The notes under the pieces are model-generated. The model saw only the letters and a list, made by a program, of their open reading frames with translations, was not told the origin of the DNA and made no database searches. The position numbers were made by a program, and so were the translations under genes. Below, piece by piece: positions 27,048 through 35,243 of a stretch of DNA of 64,000 nucleotides. How positions within the stretch are numbered: the stretch's first letter is position 1; each line of letters opens with the position of its first letter. Source of the stretch: Nocardiopsis ganjiahuensis DSM 45031 (GTDB taxonomy: Bacteria > Actinomycetota > Actinomycetes > Streptosporangiales > Streptosporangiaceae); the NCBI RefSeq assembly GCF_000341085.1, contig NZ_ANBA01000007.1:186001-250000 (forward strand), in the 5' to 3' direction.

Positions 27048-28936
27048 GCACGCCCGCCGACACCGTCCACCTCACCACGGCCCAGGCCCTGGTCCGGTTC
27101 CTGGCCGCCCAGCACACCGAACGCGACGGGGAGCGCCACCGCCTCTTCGCCGGGGTGTGGGGCATCTTCGGACACGGCAACGTCGCCGGGCTCGGCCAGG
27201 CCCTGCTCCAGGCCGCGACCACCGGCGAGGCCGACCTGCCCTACCACCTGGCCCGCAACGAACAGGCCATGGTGCACGCCGCGGTCGGCTACGCCCGGGC
27301 GCGCGACCGCCTGTCCGCCTTCGCCTGCACCGCCTCCACCGGCCCCGGCTCCACCAACATGGTCACCGGGGCCGCCCTGGCCACCACCAACCGGATCCCG
27401 GTCCTGCTGCTGCCCTCGGACATGTTCGCCACCCGCGCCCCCGACCCCGTCCTGCAGCAGCTGGAGGACGCCCGGGCCGGGGACGCCACCGTCAACGACA
27501 CCCTGCGCCCGGTCTCGAAGTACTGGGACCGGATCACCCGCCCCGAACAGCTCGTCCCCGCGGCACTGGCCGCGGCGCGGGTGCTCACCGATCCGGCCGA
27601 GACCGGCGCGGTCACCCTGTGCCTGCCCCAGGACGTCCAGGCCGAGGCCCACGACTGGCCGGTGGAGTTCTTCCGCGAACGCGTCTGGCACGTGGGCCGA
27701 CCGCTCCCCGAACCCGACGCGCTCGCCCGCGCCGCCGAGGTGGTCCGGGGCGCCCGCCGCCCGCTGCTGGTGGCCGGGGGAGGGGTGGTCTACTCACGGG
27801 CCACCCGGGAGCTGCGCGCGTTCGCCGAGGCCACCGGGATCCCCGTCGCCGACACCCACGCGGGCAAGGGCGCCCTGCCCTGGGACCACCCGCAGGCCGT
27901 GGGCGGGCTCGGCTCCACCGGCGCCCGCAGCGCCAACACCCTCGCCCGCGAGGCCGACGCGGTCATCGGCGTGGGCACCCGCTACAGCGACTTCACCACC
28001 GCCAGCCACACCCTGTTCGCCCACCCCGGAGTACGGTTCGTCAACGTCAACGTGGCCCGCACCGACGCGGCCAAGCTCTCCGCCGTCCAGGTCGTGGCCG
28101 ACGCCCGCGAGGCGCTCACCGCGCTGCGCGGGGCGCTGGACGGCTGGCGGGCCGACCCCGCCCACGAACACCGCTCCACCGGACTGGCCCGGGACTGGGC
28201 CGCCGAGGTCGACCGCGCCCACCGGGCCGGGGGAAGCGGCGGCCTGGCCGCCCAGAGTGCGGTCATCGGTGCCCTCAACGACGTGCTCGACGACCGCGAC
28301 GTGGTCGTCAACGCCGCCGGAAGCATGCCGGGCGACCTGCAGAAACTGTGGCGCGCCCGCGATCCCAAGGCCTACCACGTCGAGTACGCCTACTCCTGCA
28401 TGGGCTACGAGGTCGCCGCCGGGCTGGGGGTGCGGATGGCCGCCCCCGACCGTGAGGTGTTCGTACTGGTCGGCGACGGCTCCTACCTGATGATGGCCCA
28501 GGAGATCGCCACCATGGTCGCCGAAGCGGTCAAGGTCGTCGTCGTCCTGGTCCAGAACCACGGCTTCGCCTCCATCGGCGCCCTCTCCGAGAGCGTCGGC
28601 TCCCAGCGCTTCGGCACCGGCTACCGCTACCGCGACCCCGCCACCGGCTTCCTGGACGGGGACCCGCTCCCCGTCGACCTGGCCGCCAACGCCGCCAGCC
28701 TCGGTGCCCGCGTGATCCGGGTCCAGGACCCCGCCGACCTGCGCAAGGCCCTCCAGGAGGCCAGGGACGCCGACACCACCACCCTCGTCCACGTGGAGAC
28801 CGACCCCCACGCCCCCGGCCCGCCCTCCAGCGCCTGGTGGGACGTGCCCGTCAGCGAGGTCTCCGAACTCGACACCACCCGCAGCGCCCGCCGCGAGTAC
28901 GAGCGGCAGCGGCGCGAGCAGCGACACCACCTCTGA
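27044..28936 (+). CDS. iolD: 3D-(3,5/4)-trihydroxycyclohexane-1,2-dione acylhydrolase
   Basis: A 630-aa thiamine-diphosphate enzyme that hydrolyses the inositol-derived cyclic dione to 5-deoxy-glucuronate. Seen: the N-terminal catalytic Glu context ARNEQAMVHAAVGYARA, ACTASTGPGSTNMVTGAALA, FAEATGIPVADTHAGKG, and the ThDP/Mg motif starting GDGSYLMMAQEIATM and ending VVLVQN. The length matches the family. The ATG at 27044 overlaps the iolB stop (ATGA). It is the central enzyme that makes the operon's assignment to inositol catabolism secure. Confidence 0.93.
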   Translation: MSTPADTVHLTTAQALVRFLAAQHTERDGERHRLFAGVWGIFGHGNVAGLGQALLQAATTGEADLPYHLARNEQAMVHAAVGYARARDRLSAFACTASTGPGSTNMVTGAALATTNRIPVLLLPSDMFATRAPDPVLQQLEDARAGDATVNDTLRPVSKYWDRITRPEQLVPAALAAARVLTDPAETGAVTLCLPQDVQAEAHDWPVEFFRERVWHVGRPLPEPDALARAAEVVRGARRPLLVAGGGVVYSRATRELRAFAEATGIPVADTHAGKGALPWDHPQAVGGLGSTGARSANTLAREADAVIGVGTRYSDFTTASHTLFAHPGVRFVNVNVARTDAAKLSAVQVVADAREALTALRGALDGWRADPAHEHRSTGLARDWAAEVDRAHRAGGSGGLAAQSAVIGALNDVLDDRDVVVNAAGSMPGDLQKLWRARDPKAYHVEYAYSCMGYEVAAGLGVRMAAPDREVFVLVGDGSYLMMAQEIATMVAEAVKVVVVLVQNHGFASIGALSESVGSQRFGTGYRYRDPATGFLDGDPLPVDLAANAASLGARVIRVQDPADLRKALQEARDADTTTLVHVETDPHAPGPPSSAWWDVPVSEVSELDTTRSARREYERQRREQRHHL

Positions 28937-28954
28937 GCCCCCGCGAGGAGCGCC

Positions 28955-29905
28955 ATGACCAGCAGCACCACGAGCACCGCACTCCGGACCGCGAAGGACC
29001 GCCTCGTCCTGGGGTCGGCACCCGACTCCTGGGGCGTGTGGTTCCCCGACGACACCCTCCAGACGCCCTGGCCCCGGTTCCTCGACGAACTCGCCGACTC
29101 CGGCTACGCGTGGCTCGAACTCGGCCCCTACGGCTACCTGCCCACCGACCCCGCACGCCTCAACGAGGAGGTCGGCGCACGCGGGCTGCGGGTCAGCGGC
29201 GGCACCGTCTTCGGTGACCTGCACAACCCCCGCAACTGGGACGACACCCTCGCCACCGTGCGGGCCGTCGCCGAGCTCACCGCCGCCGTCGGCGCCCACC
29301 ACCTGGTGCTCATCCCGCCCATGTACCGCGACCAGCGCACCGGCGCCTTCACCGAGTCGCCCACCCTGGACGCCGGCCAGTGGTCCCACCTGACCCGCGC
29401 CGCCGACGAGCTCGGCCGCGTCCTGCTCGGCGACTACGACGTGCGGCTGTGCGTGCACTCGCACGCCGACACCCACGTCCAGACCCAGCCGGAGATCGAA
29501 CGCCTCCTGAACGAGACCGACCCCGATCTGGTGTCGCTGTGCCTGGACACCGGCCACGTCGCCTACGGTGGCGGCGACGCGGTGGACCTGATCCGCCGAT
29601 ACCGTGAACGGATCGGCTACGTCCACATCAAGCAGATGGACCCGGAGATCATCCGCCAGGTCCGGCAGGAGCAGCTCGGTTTCGGTGAGGCGGTCCGTCG
29701 CGGGGTGTGTGTGGAGCCGCCCGCGGGGGAGCCCGCACCGGCCGCGGTGGTGGACGCGCTCGCCGAGGTGGACGCGAGGGTGTTCGTCATCGTCGAGCAG
29801 GACCTGTACCCCTGCGACTTCGAGACCCCCAAGCCCATCGCCGAACGCACGCGCCGCTACCTCAACAGCTGCGGCCTGGGCGCCCGGCACCAGCACCGAC
29901 CCTGA
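28955..29905 (+). CDS. iolE: IolE-like inosose dehydratase / sugar phosphate isomerase family TIM barrel
   Basis: A 316-aa xylose-isomerase-like TIM barrel. It starts LGSAPDSWGVWFPDD, as in IolE/IolH-type proteins, and has likely metal ligands in CVHSHADTHVQ, CLDTGHVAYGGGD, YVHIKQMDP and VIVEQDLYP. In the pathway it would dehydrate 2-keto-myo-inositol to the trihydroxycyclohexane dione used by IolD. IolH, a related protein of less certain role, is the alternative, but as the only such gene here the dehydratase role is more likely. GCGAGGAG precedes the ATG. It lies 18 nt after iolD. Confidence 0.82.
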   Translation: MTSSTTSTALRTAKDRLVLGSAPDSWGVWFPDDTLQTPWPRFLDELADSGYAWLELGPYGYLPTDPARLNEEVGARGLRVSGGTVFGDLHNPRNWDDTLATVRAVAELTAAVGAHHLVLIPPMYRDQRTGAFTESPTLDAGQWSHLTRAADELGRVLLGDYDVRLCVHSHADTHVQTQPEIERLLNETDPDLVSLCLDTGHVAYGGGDAVDLIRRYRERIGYVHIKQMDPEIIRQVRQEQLGFGEAVRRGVCVEPPAGEPAPAAVVDALAEVDARVFVIVEQDLYPCDFETPKPIAERTRRYLNSCGLGARHQHRP

Positions 29906-29963
29906 CACCGTGCCCGTACCGTGAGGCGGGCCGCACATCCCTCAGATCTCTCGGAGGTCACTG

Positions 29964-30941
29964 ATGAAACACGCACGGTATTCCCCCGCGCTGGCCCTGG
30001 GCGCCGCCGGGGCGCTCCTGCTCGCCACGGCCTGCAGCTCCGAGGGCGGCCGCGAACAGCCCGCCGACGGCCCCGAGACCCCCGACCTCACCATCGCCAT
30101 GATCACCCACCAGGTGCAGGGCGACACCTTCTGGGACATCGTGCGCACCGGTGCCGAGGACTCCGCCGCCAAGAGCGGTGTCGACCTGGAGTACTCCTCC
30201 GACCCCGAGGCCCGCGAACAGGCGAGCCTGGTCCAGAACGCGGTCGACCGCGGTGTGGACGGCATCGCCGTCACCCTGCCCAGCCCCGACACGATGGAGG
30301 GCGCCCTCGCCGCCGCCGAGGAGGCCGGGATCCCCGTGGTCGCCCTCAACGCCGGCATCGACCACTGGCAGGAGATGGGCGTACAGCAGTACTTCGGCAC
30401 CGACGAGTACCTGGCCGGCGTCGCCTTCGGTGAACGCCTCAACGAGGAGGGCGTGGGCGACGTCGTCTGCGTCATCCACGAACAGGGCAACGTGGGCCTG
30501 GAGTCCCGCTGCGAGGGACTGGCCGAGGAGTTCGACGGCGACTCCGAGACGCTCTACGTCGACAGCGCCAACATGCCCGAGGTGCGCTCCAGCATCGCCT
30601 CCCGCCTGGAGGAGTCCACCGACACCGAACTGGTCGCCACCCTGGGCGCCCCCATCGCCGTCACCGCCCTGGACGCGGTCGACGACGCGGGCAGCGACGC
30701 CGGGGTCGCCACCTTCGACACCAACGCCGAACTGGTCGCCGCGCTCCAGGACGGGCAGGTGCTCTGGGCCGTGGACCAGCAGCCCTACCTCCAGGGCTAC
30801 CTGGCGGTGGAGTCCCTGTGGCTGTTCAAGACCAACGGCAACACCCTGGGCGGCGGACAGCCCGTGCTGACCGGCCCCGCGTTCATCGACGAGACCAACA
30901 TCGACGAGGTCGCCGAGTACGCCGAGAGGGGCACCCGCTAG
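29964..30941 (+). CDS. Sugar/inositol ABC transporter substrate-binding lipoprotein
   Basis: A 325-aa periplasmic-binding protein of the LacI/ribose type (Peripl_BP_4). Its lipobox LLLATAC has the acylated Cys at residue 24. The mature domain starts LTIAMITHQVQGDTFWDIVRTGAE and includes VDGIAVTLPSPDTMEGALAAA and VPVVALN-type strands. Given its place in the operon it most likely binds myo-inositol (inference). CGGAGG lies 6 nt before the ATG. The permease start follows 2 nt after its stop. Confidence 0.88.
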   Translation: MKHARYSPALALGAAGALLLATACSSEGGREQPADGPETPDLTIAMITHQVQGDTFWDIVRTGAEDSAAKSGVDLEYSSDPEAREQASLVQNAVDRGVDGIAVTLPSPDTMEGALAAAEEAGIPVVALNAGIDHWQEMGVQQYFGTDEYLAGVAFGERLNEEGVGDVVCVIHEQGNVGLESRCEGLAEEFDGDSETLYVDSANMPEVRSSIASRLEESTDTELVATLGAPIAVTALDAVDDAGSDAGVATFDTNAELVAALQDGQVLWAVDQQPYLQGYLAVESLWLFKTNGNTLGGGQPVLTGPAFIDETNIDEVAEYAERGTR

Positions 30942-30943
30942 CC

Positions 30944-32032
30944 ATGGGACACACTGCGGTACCTCCGGCGCCTCCCACCGCGGACGGGGGAGGGGCACCG
31001 GACGGCGCGGGAGGGGAACGGGCGCTGCGGGTCAGCGGCAGGGGCCCGCTGCGCCGCTTCCTGACCCGCCCGGAAGTGGGTTCGCTGCTGGGCGCCGTGG
31101 TCGTCTTCGCGGTGTTCTTCACCATCGCCGACCCCTTCCGCACCGGGGCGGCCATGGCCACGATCCTCTACGCCAGCTCCACCATCGGCATCATGGCCGT
31201 GGGCGTGGCCCTGCTGATGATCGGCGGCGAGTTCGACCTCTCCGCCGGGGTCGCCGTCATCACCTCGGCGCTGTCCGCCTCCATGTTCGCGTGGTGGTTC
31301 TCGCTGAACGTGTGGGTGGGCGCGCTGTTCGCGCTGGCGGTCTCCCTGGCGGTGGGATTCCTCAACGGGTGGATCCTCACCCGCACCCGGCTGCCCAGCT
31401 TCCTGGTCACCCTGTCGATGTTCCTCATGCTCCAGGGCATCAACATCGCCACGACCCGCTGGGTCACCCAGGGCGTGTCCACCCGCAACATCGCCGACAT
31501 GGACGGGTTCGACTCCGCCCGCGCCGTCTTCGCGTCCACCTTCAGCCTCGGCGGGGTCTCGGTGCGCGTCACCGTCCTGTGGTGGCTGCTGTTCGTGGCC
31601 CTGGCCACCTGGGTGCTGGTCCGCACCCGCGTGGGCAACTGGATCTACGCCGTCGGAGGTGACCAGGACGCCGCCCGCGCCGTGGGCGTGCCGGTGGCCA
31701 AGGTCAAGATCGGCCTGTTCATGACGGTGGGCTTCTTCGCCTGGTTCTCCGGCATGCACCTGCTCTTCGCCTTCAACACCGTCCAGTCCGGCGAGGGCGT
31801 GGGCAACGAACTGCTCTACATCATGGCCGCCGTGGTGGGCGGGTGCCTGCTCACCGGCGGCTACGGGACCGTGATCGGAGCGGCCATCGGCGCGTTCATC
31901 TACGGCATGACCCGCCAGGGCATCGTCTACGCGGGCTGGGACAACAACCTGGTCATGTTCTTCGTCGGCGCGATGCTGCTGGCCGCCGTCGTCATCAACG
32001 GGTGGGTCCGCACCCAGGCCAACCGGAGGTGA
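30944..32032 (+). CDS. Sugar ABC transporter permease (RbsC/inositol type)
   Basis: A 362-aa branched-chain/ribose-type permease with about nine to ten hydrophobic helices. [18 protein letters not shown] is the diagnostic GGIDLSxG-type segment, and [24 protein letters not shown] is the cytoplasmic coupling loop. The first 35 residues are Gly/Pro/Ala-rich. It lies 2 nt after the binding-protein gene and next to its ATPase. Likely forms the inositol import channel. Confidence 0.88.
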   Translation: MGHTAVPPAPPTADGGGAPDGAGGERALRVSGRGPLRRFLTRPEVGSLLGAVVVFAVFFTIADPFRTGAAMATILYASSTIGIMAVGVALLMIGGEFDLSAGVAVITSALSASMFAWWFSLNVWVGALFALAVSLAVGFLNGWILTRTRLPSFLVTLSMFLMLQGINIATTRWVTQGVSTRNIADMDGFDSARAVFASTFSLGGVSVRVTVLWWLLFVALATWVLVRTRVGNWIYAVGGDQDAARAVGVPVAKVKIGLFMTVGFFAWFSGMHLLFAFNTVQSGEGVGNELLYIMAAVVGGCLLTGGYGTVIGAAIGAFIYGMTRQGIVYAGWDNNLVMFFVGAMLLAAVVINGWVRTQANRR

Positions 32033-32037
32033 ACGGG

Positions 32038-32853
32038 GTGAACGACCACGAGCCCCTGCTGGAGCTGCGGGGCATCGACAAGTCCTTCGGCAACATCCAC
32101 GCCCTGAGCGGCATCGACCTGCTCGTCCGTGCCGGAGAGGTCACCTGTGTCCTCGGTGACAACGGCGCGGGCAAGTCCACCCTGATCAAGATCCTCGCCG
32201 GCCTGTACCCGCCCAGCTCGGGCGAGTACCTCGTGGACGGCGAGCCGGTGGCGCTGTCCTCCCCCCGCGAGGCCCTGGACCGGGGCATCGCCACCGTCTA
32301 CCAGGACCTGGCCCTGGTCCGGCTCATGCCGGTGTGGCGCAACTTCTTCCTCGGCTCCGAACTCCGCCGCGGCCGGGGGCCGCTGTCGATGCTCGACACC
32401 GCCCGCATGAGGACGATCGCGGACACCGAACTGCGCCGGATGGGCATCGACCTGCCCGACATCGACGCCCCCGTCGGCAACCTCTCCGGCGGCCAGCGCC
32501 AGGTGGTGGCCATCGCCCGCGCCGTGTACTTCGGAGCCCGCGTCCTCATCCTGGACGAGCCCACGGCGGCGCTCGGCGTCAAACAGTCCGGGGTGGTCCT
32601 GCGCTACGTCGACGCCGCCCGCGACGCCGGACTGGGGGTCGTGTTCATCACCCACAACCCCCACCACGCCCACATGGTCGGCGACCGCTTCGTCATCCTC
32701 AAACTGGGCCGTGTCGAACTGGACCGGCCCCGGGAGCGGCTGAGCCCGGACCAGCTCGCCCACCACATGGCGGGCGGCTCCGAACTCGACACCCTCCAGC
32801 GGGAACTCGACCGCGGCGCCGTCCCGTCGGCGCAGGAGCCGAAGGGGGCCTGA
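32038..32853 (+). CDS. Sugar ABC transporter ATP-binding protein (single nucleotide-binding domain)
   Basis: A 271-aa ABC ATPase with Walker [10 protein letters not shown] (40-48), signature [14 protein letters not shown], Walker [12 protein letters not shown] and the switch His in FITHN. It contains one nucleotide-binding domain, whereas RbsA-type ATPases of ribose importers have two fused, so it presumably acts as a homodimer. GTG 32038 has GGAGG 8 nt upstream; GTG 32029 is an alternative. Last gene of the inositol operon, with its 3' end 7 bp from the convergent SpoIIM-like gene. Confidence 0.9.
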   Translation: MNDHEPLLELRGIDKSFGNIHALSGIDLLVRAGEVTCVLGDNGAGKSTLIKILAGLYPPSSGEYLVDGEPVALSSPREALDRGIATVYQDLALVRLMPVWRNFFLGSELRRGRGPLSMLDTARMRTIADTELRRMGIDLPDIDAPVGNLSGGQRQVVAIARAVYFGARVLILDEPTAALGVKQSGVVLRYVDAARDAGLGVVFITHNPHHAHMVGDRFVILKLGRVELDRPRERLSPDQLAHHMAGGSELDTLQRELDRGAVPSAQEPKGA

Positions 32854-32860
32854 GGCCGGA

Positions 32861-33478
32861 TCAGCCCAGGAGCATCCGGGGAATGAGGTAGATGATCGAG
32901 AAGGCCTCGTAGACGGCGCCGACGACGAACAGCACCAGGGCGGGCAGGCTCAGCCAACCGAACCGCTGGAGTCCGCGCACGTACCCCCGGCGGCGGTTGG
33001 GCGCGTCGACTGATCCGGGACGCAGCCAGGCCATCGCGAAGACGTAGGAGCCGAGAGCGAGAAGGATGTAGGCCTGGAACTCGACGACCATGGTCACGGA
33101 GTGCGGGATCAGGACCGTCGCTATGGTCTCGTCGACCGGGGCCAGGATCACACCGCTCTCGAACGCCATGTGGAGGAGGAAGGCGATCCCGGCGAAGGGC
33201 ACGACCAGCGAGGGCAACAGGATCTTGAGCACGCCGACCGTCAGCACGTTGACGCCGAAGATGGTCAGGGCGAACAGCCAGACGTTGCTGAGCAGCGACA
33301 CCACGAGGTCCGCCGTCCCGTCCTCGTCCAGACCGTCAGCCAGTGACGTGTTCAGTTCGGGGAAGAGCATCCCCACCGCCAGACCGGCCAGCAGCACGCC
33401 GTACACGAGTGCGTTCAGTACGAGGTAGGCGCCGAGGTTCGCGCGGATGATCTGGAAGGGCCTGCGAAGGATGGTCAT
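32861..33478 (-). CDS. SpoIIM-like integral membrane protein
   Basis: A 205-aa protein with about five hydrophobic segments. VLIPHSVTMVVEFQAYILLALGSYVF resembles the SpoIIM/DUF95 signature (LPHGxxE followed by a helix). Its role in this organism is unknown; in Bacillus SpoIIM acts at the sporulation septum. The start ATG 33478 has AGGA 5 nt upstream; a longer frame to 33535 lacks one. It is divergent from a MerR regulator, and a MerR-type site overlaps its promoter, so it is probably a regulator target. Family assignment is moderate. Confidence 0.6.
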   Translation of the reverse strand: MTILRRPFQIIRANLGAYLVLNALVYGVLLAGLAVGMLFPELNTSLADGLDEDGTADLVVSLLSNVWLFALTIFGVNVLTVGVLKILLPSLVVPFAGIAFLLHMAFESGVILAPVDETIATVLIPHSVTMVVEFQAYILLALGSYVFAMAWLRPGSVDAPNRRRGYVRGLQRFGWLSLPALVLFVVGAVYEAFSIIYLIPRMLLG

Positions 33479-33544
33479 GGTTCCTGCTCCGTGGTCGGGA
33501 GGGGCGGCCGGTCGCTCGAACCCCTTCACCGACATTGCGCACTA

Positions 33545-33564
33545 TGCCCTCGGGGCAGGGTCAA
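33545..33564 (-). promoter_or_regulatory. MerR-type operator-promoter for the SpoIIM-like gene
   Basis: On the minus strand TTGACC (33564-33559) is followed by CTGCCCCGAGGGCA, a near copy of the site facing the MerR gene. The inner inverted repeat is TGCCC/GGGCA (33545-33557). It is placed about 65-85 nt before the SpoIIM-like start. Confidence 0.6.
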
Positions 33565-33579
33565 GCCCGAGGCGGACAC

Positions 33580-33610
33580 TTGACCCTGCCCCGGGGGCAG
33601 GGTGTGGACT
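33580..33610 (+). promoter_or_regulatory. MerR-type operator-promoter for the MerR gene (19-bp spacer)
   Basis: TTGACC (33580-33585), a 19-nt spacer, then TGGACT (33605-33610). The spacer contains a perfect inverted repeat, ACCCTGCCCC (33583-33592) with GGGGCAGGGT (33594-33603). A palindrome inside an overlong 19-bp spacer is the hallmark of promoters remodelled by MerR activators. Confidence 0.75.
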
Positions 33611-33662
33611 GTGGGCACGGCGCGGAACCCCCGCGACGGCGCGGCGCAGGAGGAGGCAACCC

Positions 33663-34421
33663 GTGGCCTGGAGCACCCAGCAGGTCGCCGAGCTCGCCGG
33701 GACCACGGTCAAGGCGGTCCGGTACTACCACCAGATCGGCTTGTTGGACGTGCCCGAGCGGGCGGCCAACGGATACAAGCGGTACGAGGTCCCCCACCTG
33801 GTCCGGCTCCTGCAGATCAAGCGCATGAGCGATCTGGGGGTGCCGCTGTCGGAGGTGGCGGCCATGGAACGGGCAGACGAGGACCCGGACGAGGCCATCC
33901 GTGTCCTGGACAGGGAACTGGAGGCGACGGTCGACCGGCTCAACCGGGTGCGGGAGGAACTGGCCCTCATCCTGCGCCACCGCGCGCCGGCCTACGTCCC
34001 CCCGGAGTTCGCTCCGATCTCCCGGGACCTCTCGGAACGGCAGCGGTCCCTGCTGATGGTCTTCTCGGCCGTGCTCAGCGAGGAGTCCGTCGGGAAGTTC
34101 CGGGAGCTGATCAGTGAACCCGAGGACATGGACGAGGAGTTCGAGGCGCTCCCGCCGGACGCGGACGACGCCGTGATCGAGACCCTCGCCGAACGCTTCC
34201 TGCCGGTCGTCCTCAAGGGCCGTGCGGAGAACCCGTGGTCACTGGCCCCGACGGCGGACGCGCCGGGCGGTGCCCGGCACGCCGCGGACACGATGGCCGA
34301 GGCGGTGACGCAGTTGTACAACCACGCGCAGCTGCGCGTGCTCAAACGCCTCAACGAGCTTCTCAGCGAGCACGCAGCCGGGGCCGAGGACCCCCGGGAG
34401 GGCAGCGACGAGGCCCCCTGA
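33663..34421 (+). CDS. MerR family transcriptional regulator
   Basis: A 252-aa regulator. The N-terminal MerR winged helix (STQQVAELAGTTVKAVRYYHQIGLLDVPER, residues 3-32) is followed by a coiled linker (DEAIRVLDRELEATVDRLNRVREEL) and a helical C-terminal domain of about 130 residues without metal-binding Cys, so a non-metal effector is likely. GTG 33663 follows GGAGGAGG at 8 nt. It probably activates itself and the divergent SpoIIM-like gene through the two facing sites. A perfect hairpin follows. Confidence 0.88.
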   Translation: MAWSTQQVAELAGTTVKAVRYYHQIGLLDVPERAANGYKRYEVPHLVRLLQIKRMSDLGVPLSEVAAMERADEDPDEAIRVLDRELEATVDRLNRVREELALILRHRAPAYVPPEFAPISRDLSERQRSLLMVFSAVLSEESVGKFRELISEPEDMDEEFEALPPDADDAVIETLAERFLPVVLKGRAENPWSLAPTADAPGGARHAADTMAEAVTQLYNHAQLRVLKRLNELLSEHAAGAEDPREGSDEAP

Positions 34422-34434
34422 CCGGCCAGGGCAC

Positions 34435-34458
34435 GGGGCCCGCACGCCTGCGGGCCCC
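34435..34458. terminator. Bidirectional hairpin terminator
   Basis: A perfect 10-bp stem GGGGCCCGCA/TGCGGGCCCC with tetraloop CGCC, between the MerR gene and the convergent gene at 34476-35084, so it can serve both. Confidence 0.85.
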
Positions 34459-34475
34459 GGACGCTTCGGGTGGGA

Positions 34476-35084
34476 TCAGCCGGGTACCGGCGCGGCGGCC
34501 TTCTCCCGCCGGTCCCGCAGGAAGGTGACGGCGGCGATGGTCGCGGTGGTGATCAGGCCGATGGCGGGCAGACCGAGCCAGGTGAGCCCCCATACGAGCT
34601 GCCGGTTCCTGGCGGTGTCGGCCACGTGGGTGGAGGCGATGCCGAAGTCCGCGTTCTCGTTGTCGCAGACGAAGCGGTAGGTGCCGGCCTCGGGGATCTC
34701 CATGGTGCGGATCAGATGCCACTCCTCGTCGCCGTAGTCGAACTGCGTCACCGTCTGCGACCTGCTCAGCCCGGGCTCCCCGGAGGGGGTGGTGAACGCG
34801 CACCCGCCCTCGTACAGCTGGCTGTAGAGCCCCAGCTCGCCCACGTGCTCCTCGCCGAGCTCCAACTCGACCTCGAGCTCGCGGTCGGGCTCGGCCAGGA
34901 AGTCCGGCGCGGGCTGGCGCGCGTCGACCCCCATCACGAGGAGGACGGCGAAGACCGCCAGGGTGGTGGCCAGCGAGACCAGGCATGCGATGTACCCCTT
35001 ACGCAGGCGGCGCTCGCCTGTGGCCTGAGCGGCGGCAGGGGGTGGCGGGGGTTGGTTGTGGAGAGGGAAGGACATGTCGGCCAT
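34476..35084 (-). CDS. Hypothetical two-pass membrane protein with extracytoplasmic domain
   Basis: A 202-aa protein I do not recognise. A Pro/Ala-rich cytoplasmic N-terminus precedes a first helix (YIACLVSLATTLAVFAVLLVM, residues about 31-51). An acidic loop of about 110 residues with two Cys follows (EGGCAFTT and YRFVCDN, possibly a disulfide), then a second helix near residues 167-189 and a basic tail. The loop's EIPEAGTYRFVCDN resembles a small beta-sandwich strand. Neither possible start (35084 or 35075) has a ribosome site, suggesting a leaderless message. It is divergent from the lipoprotein gene at 35242. Confidence 0.65.
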   Translation of the reverse strand: MADMSFPLHNQPPPPPAAAQATGERRLRKGYIACLVSLATTLAVFAVLLVMGVDARQPAPDFLAEPDRELEVELELGEEHVGELGLYSQLYEGGCAFTTPSGEPGLSRSQTVTQFDYGDEEWHLIRTMEIPEAGTYRFVCDNENADFGIASTHVADTARNRQLVWGLTWLGLPAIGLITTATIAAVTFLRDRREKAAAPVPG

Positions 35085-35229
35085 TGTGTCATTGCGGGAT
35101 GGCGAAGAGTGAACGGTGCCGGGCGTGTGGCGTGCGGTGCGCGGCCGGTCGACCCGCGCGGACAGAGCCGTGGAGCCGGGGCCGGGCCGTGGAGGCCGGG
35201 GTGCGCTCGGGTGCCCGCCACCGCCCCGC

Positions 35230-35243
35230 TACGATGCGCGCAT
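35230..35243 (+). promoter_or_regulatory. Leaderless promoter of lipoprotein copy 1
   Basis: TACGAT (35230-35235) is a good -10 box ending 6 nt before the ATG at 35242, so transcription would start at or next to the A of the start codon. The 18-nt block CGCTACGATGCGCGCATG is identical before the paralogous gene at 53865. Confidence 0.65.

Noticed and set aside
30818..30943. Longer start for the inositol permease inside the binding-protein gene
   Set aside because: It would overlap the binding-protein gene by 124 nt. The ATG two nt after the stop is the natural coupled start.
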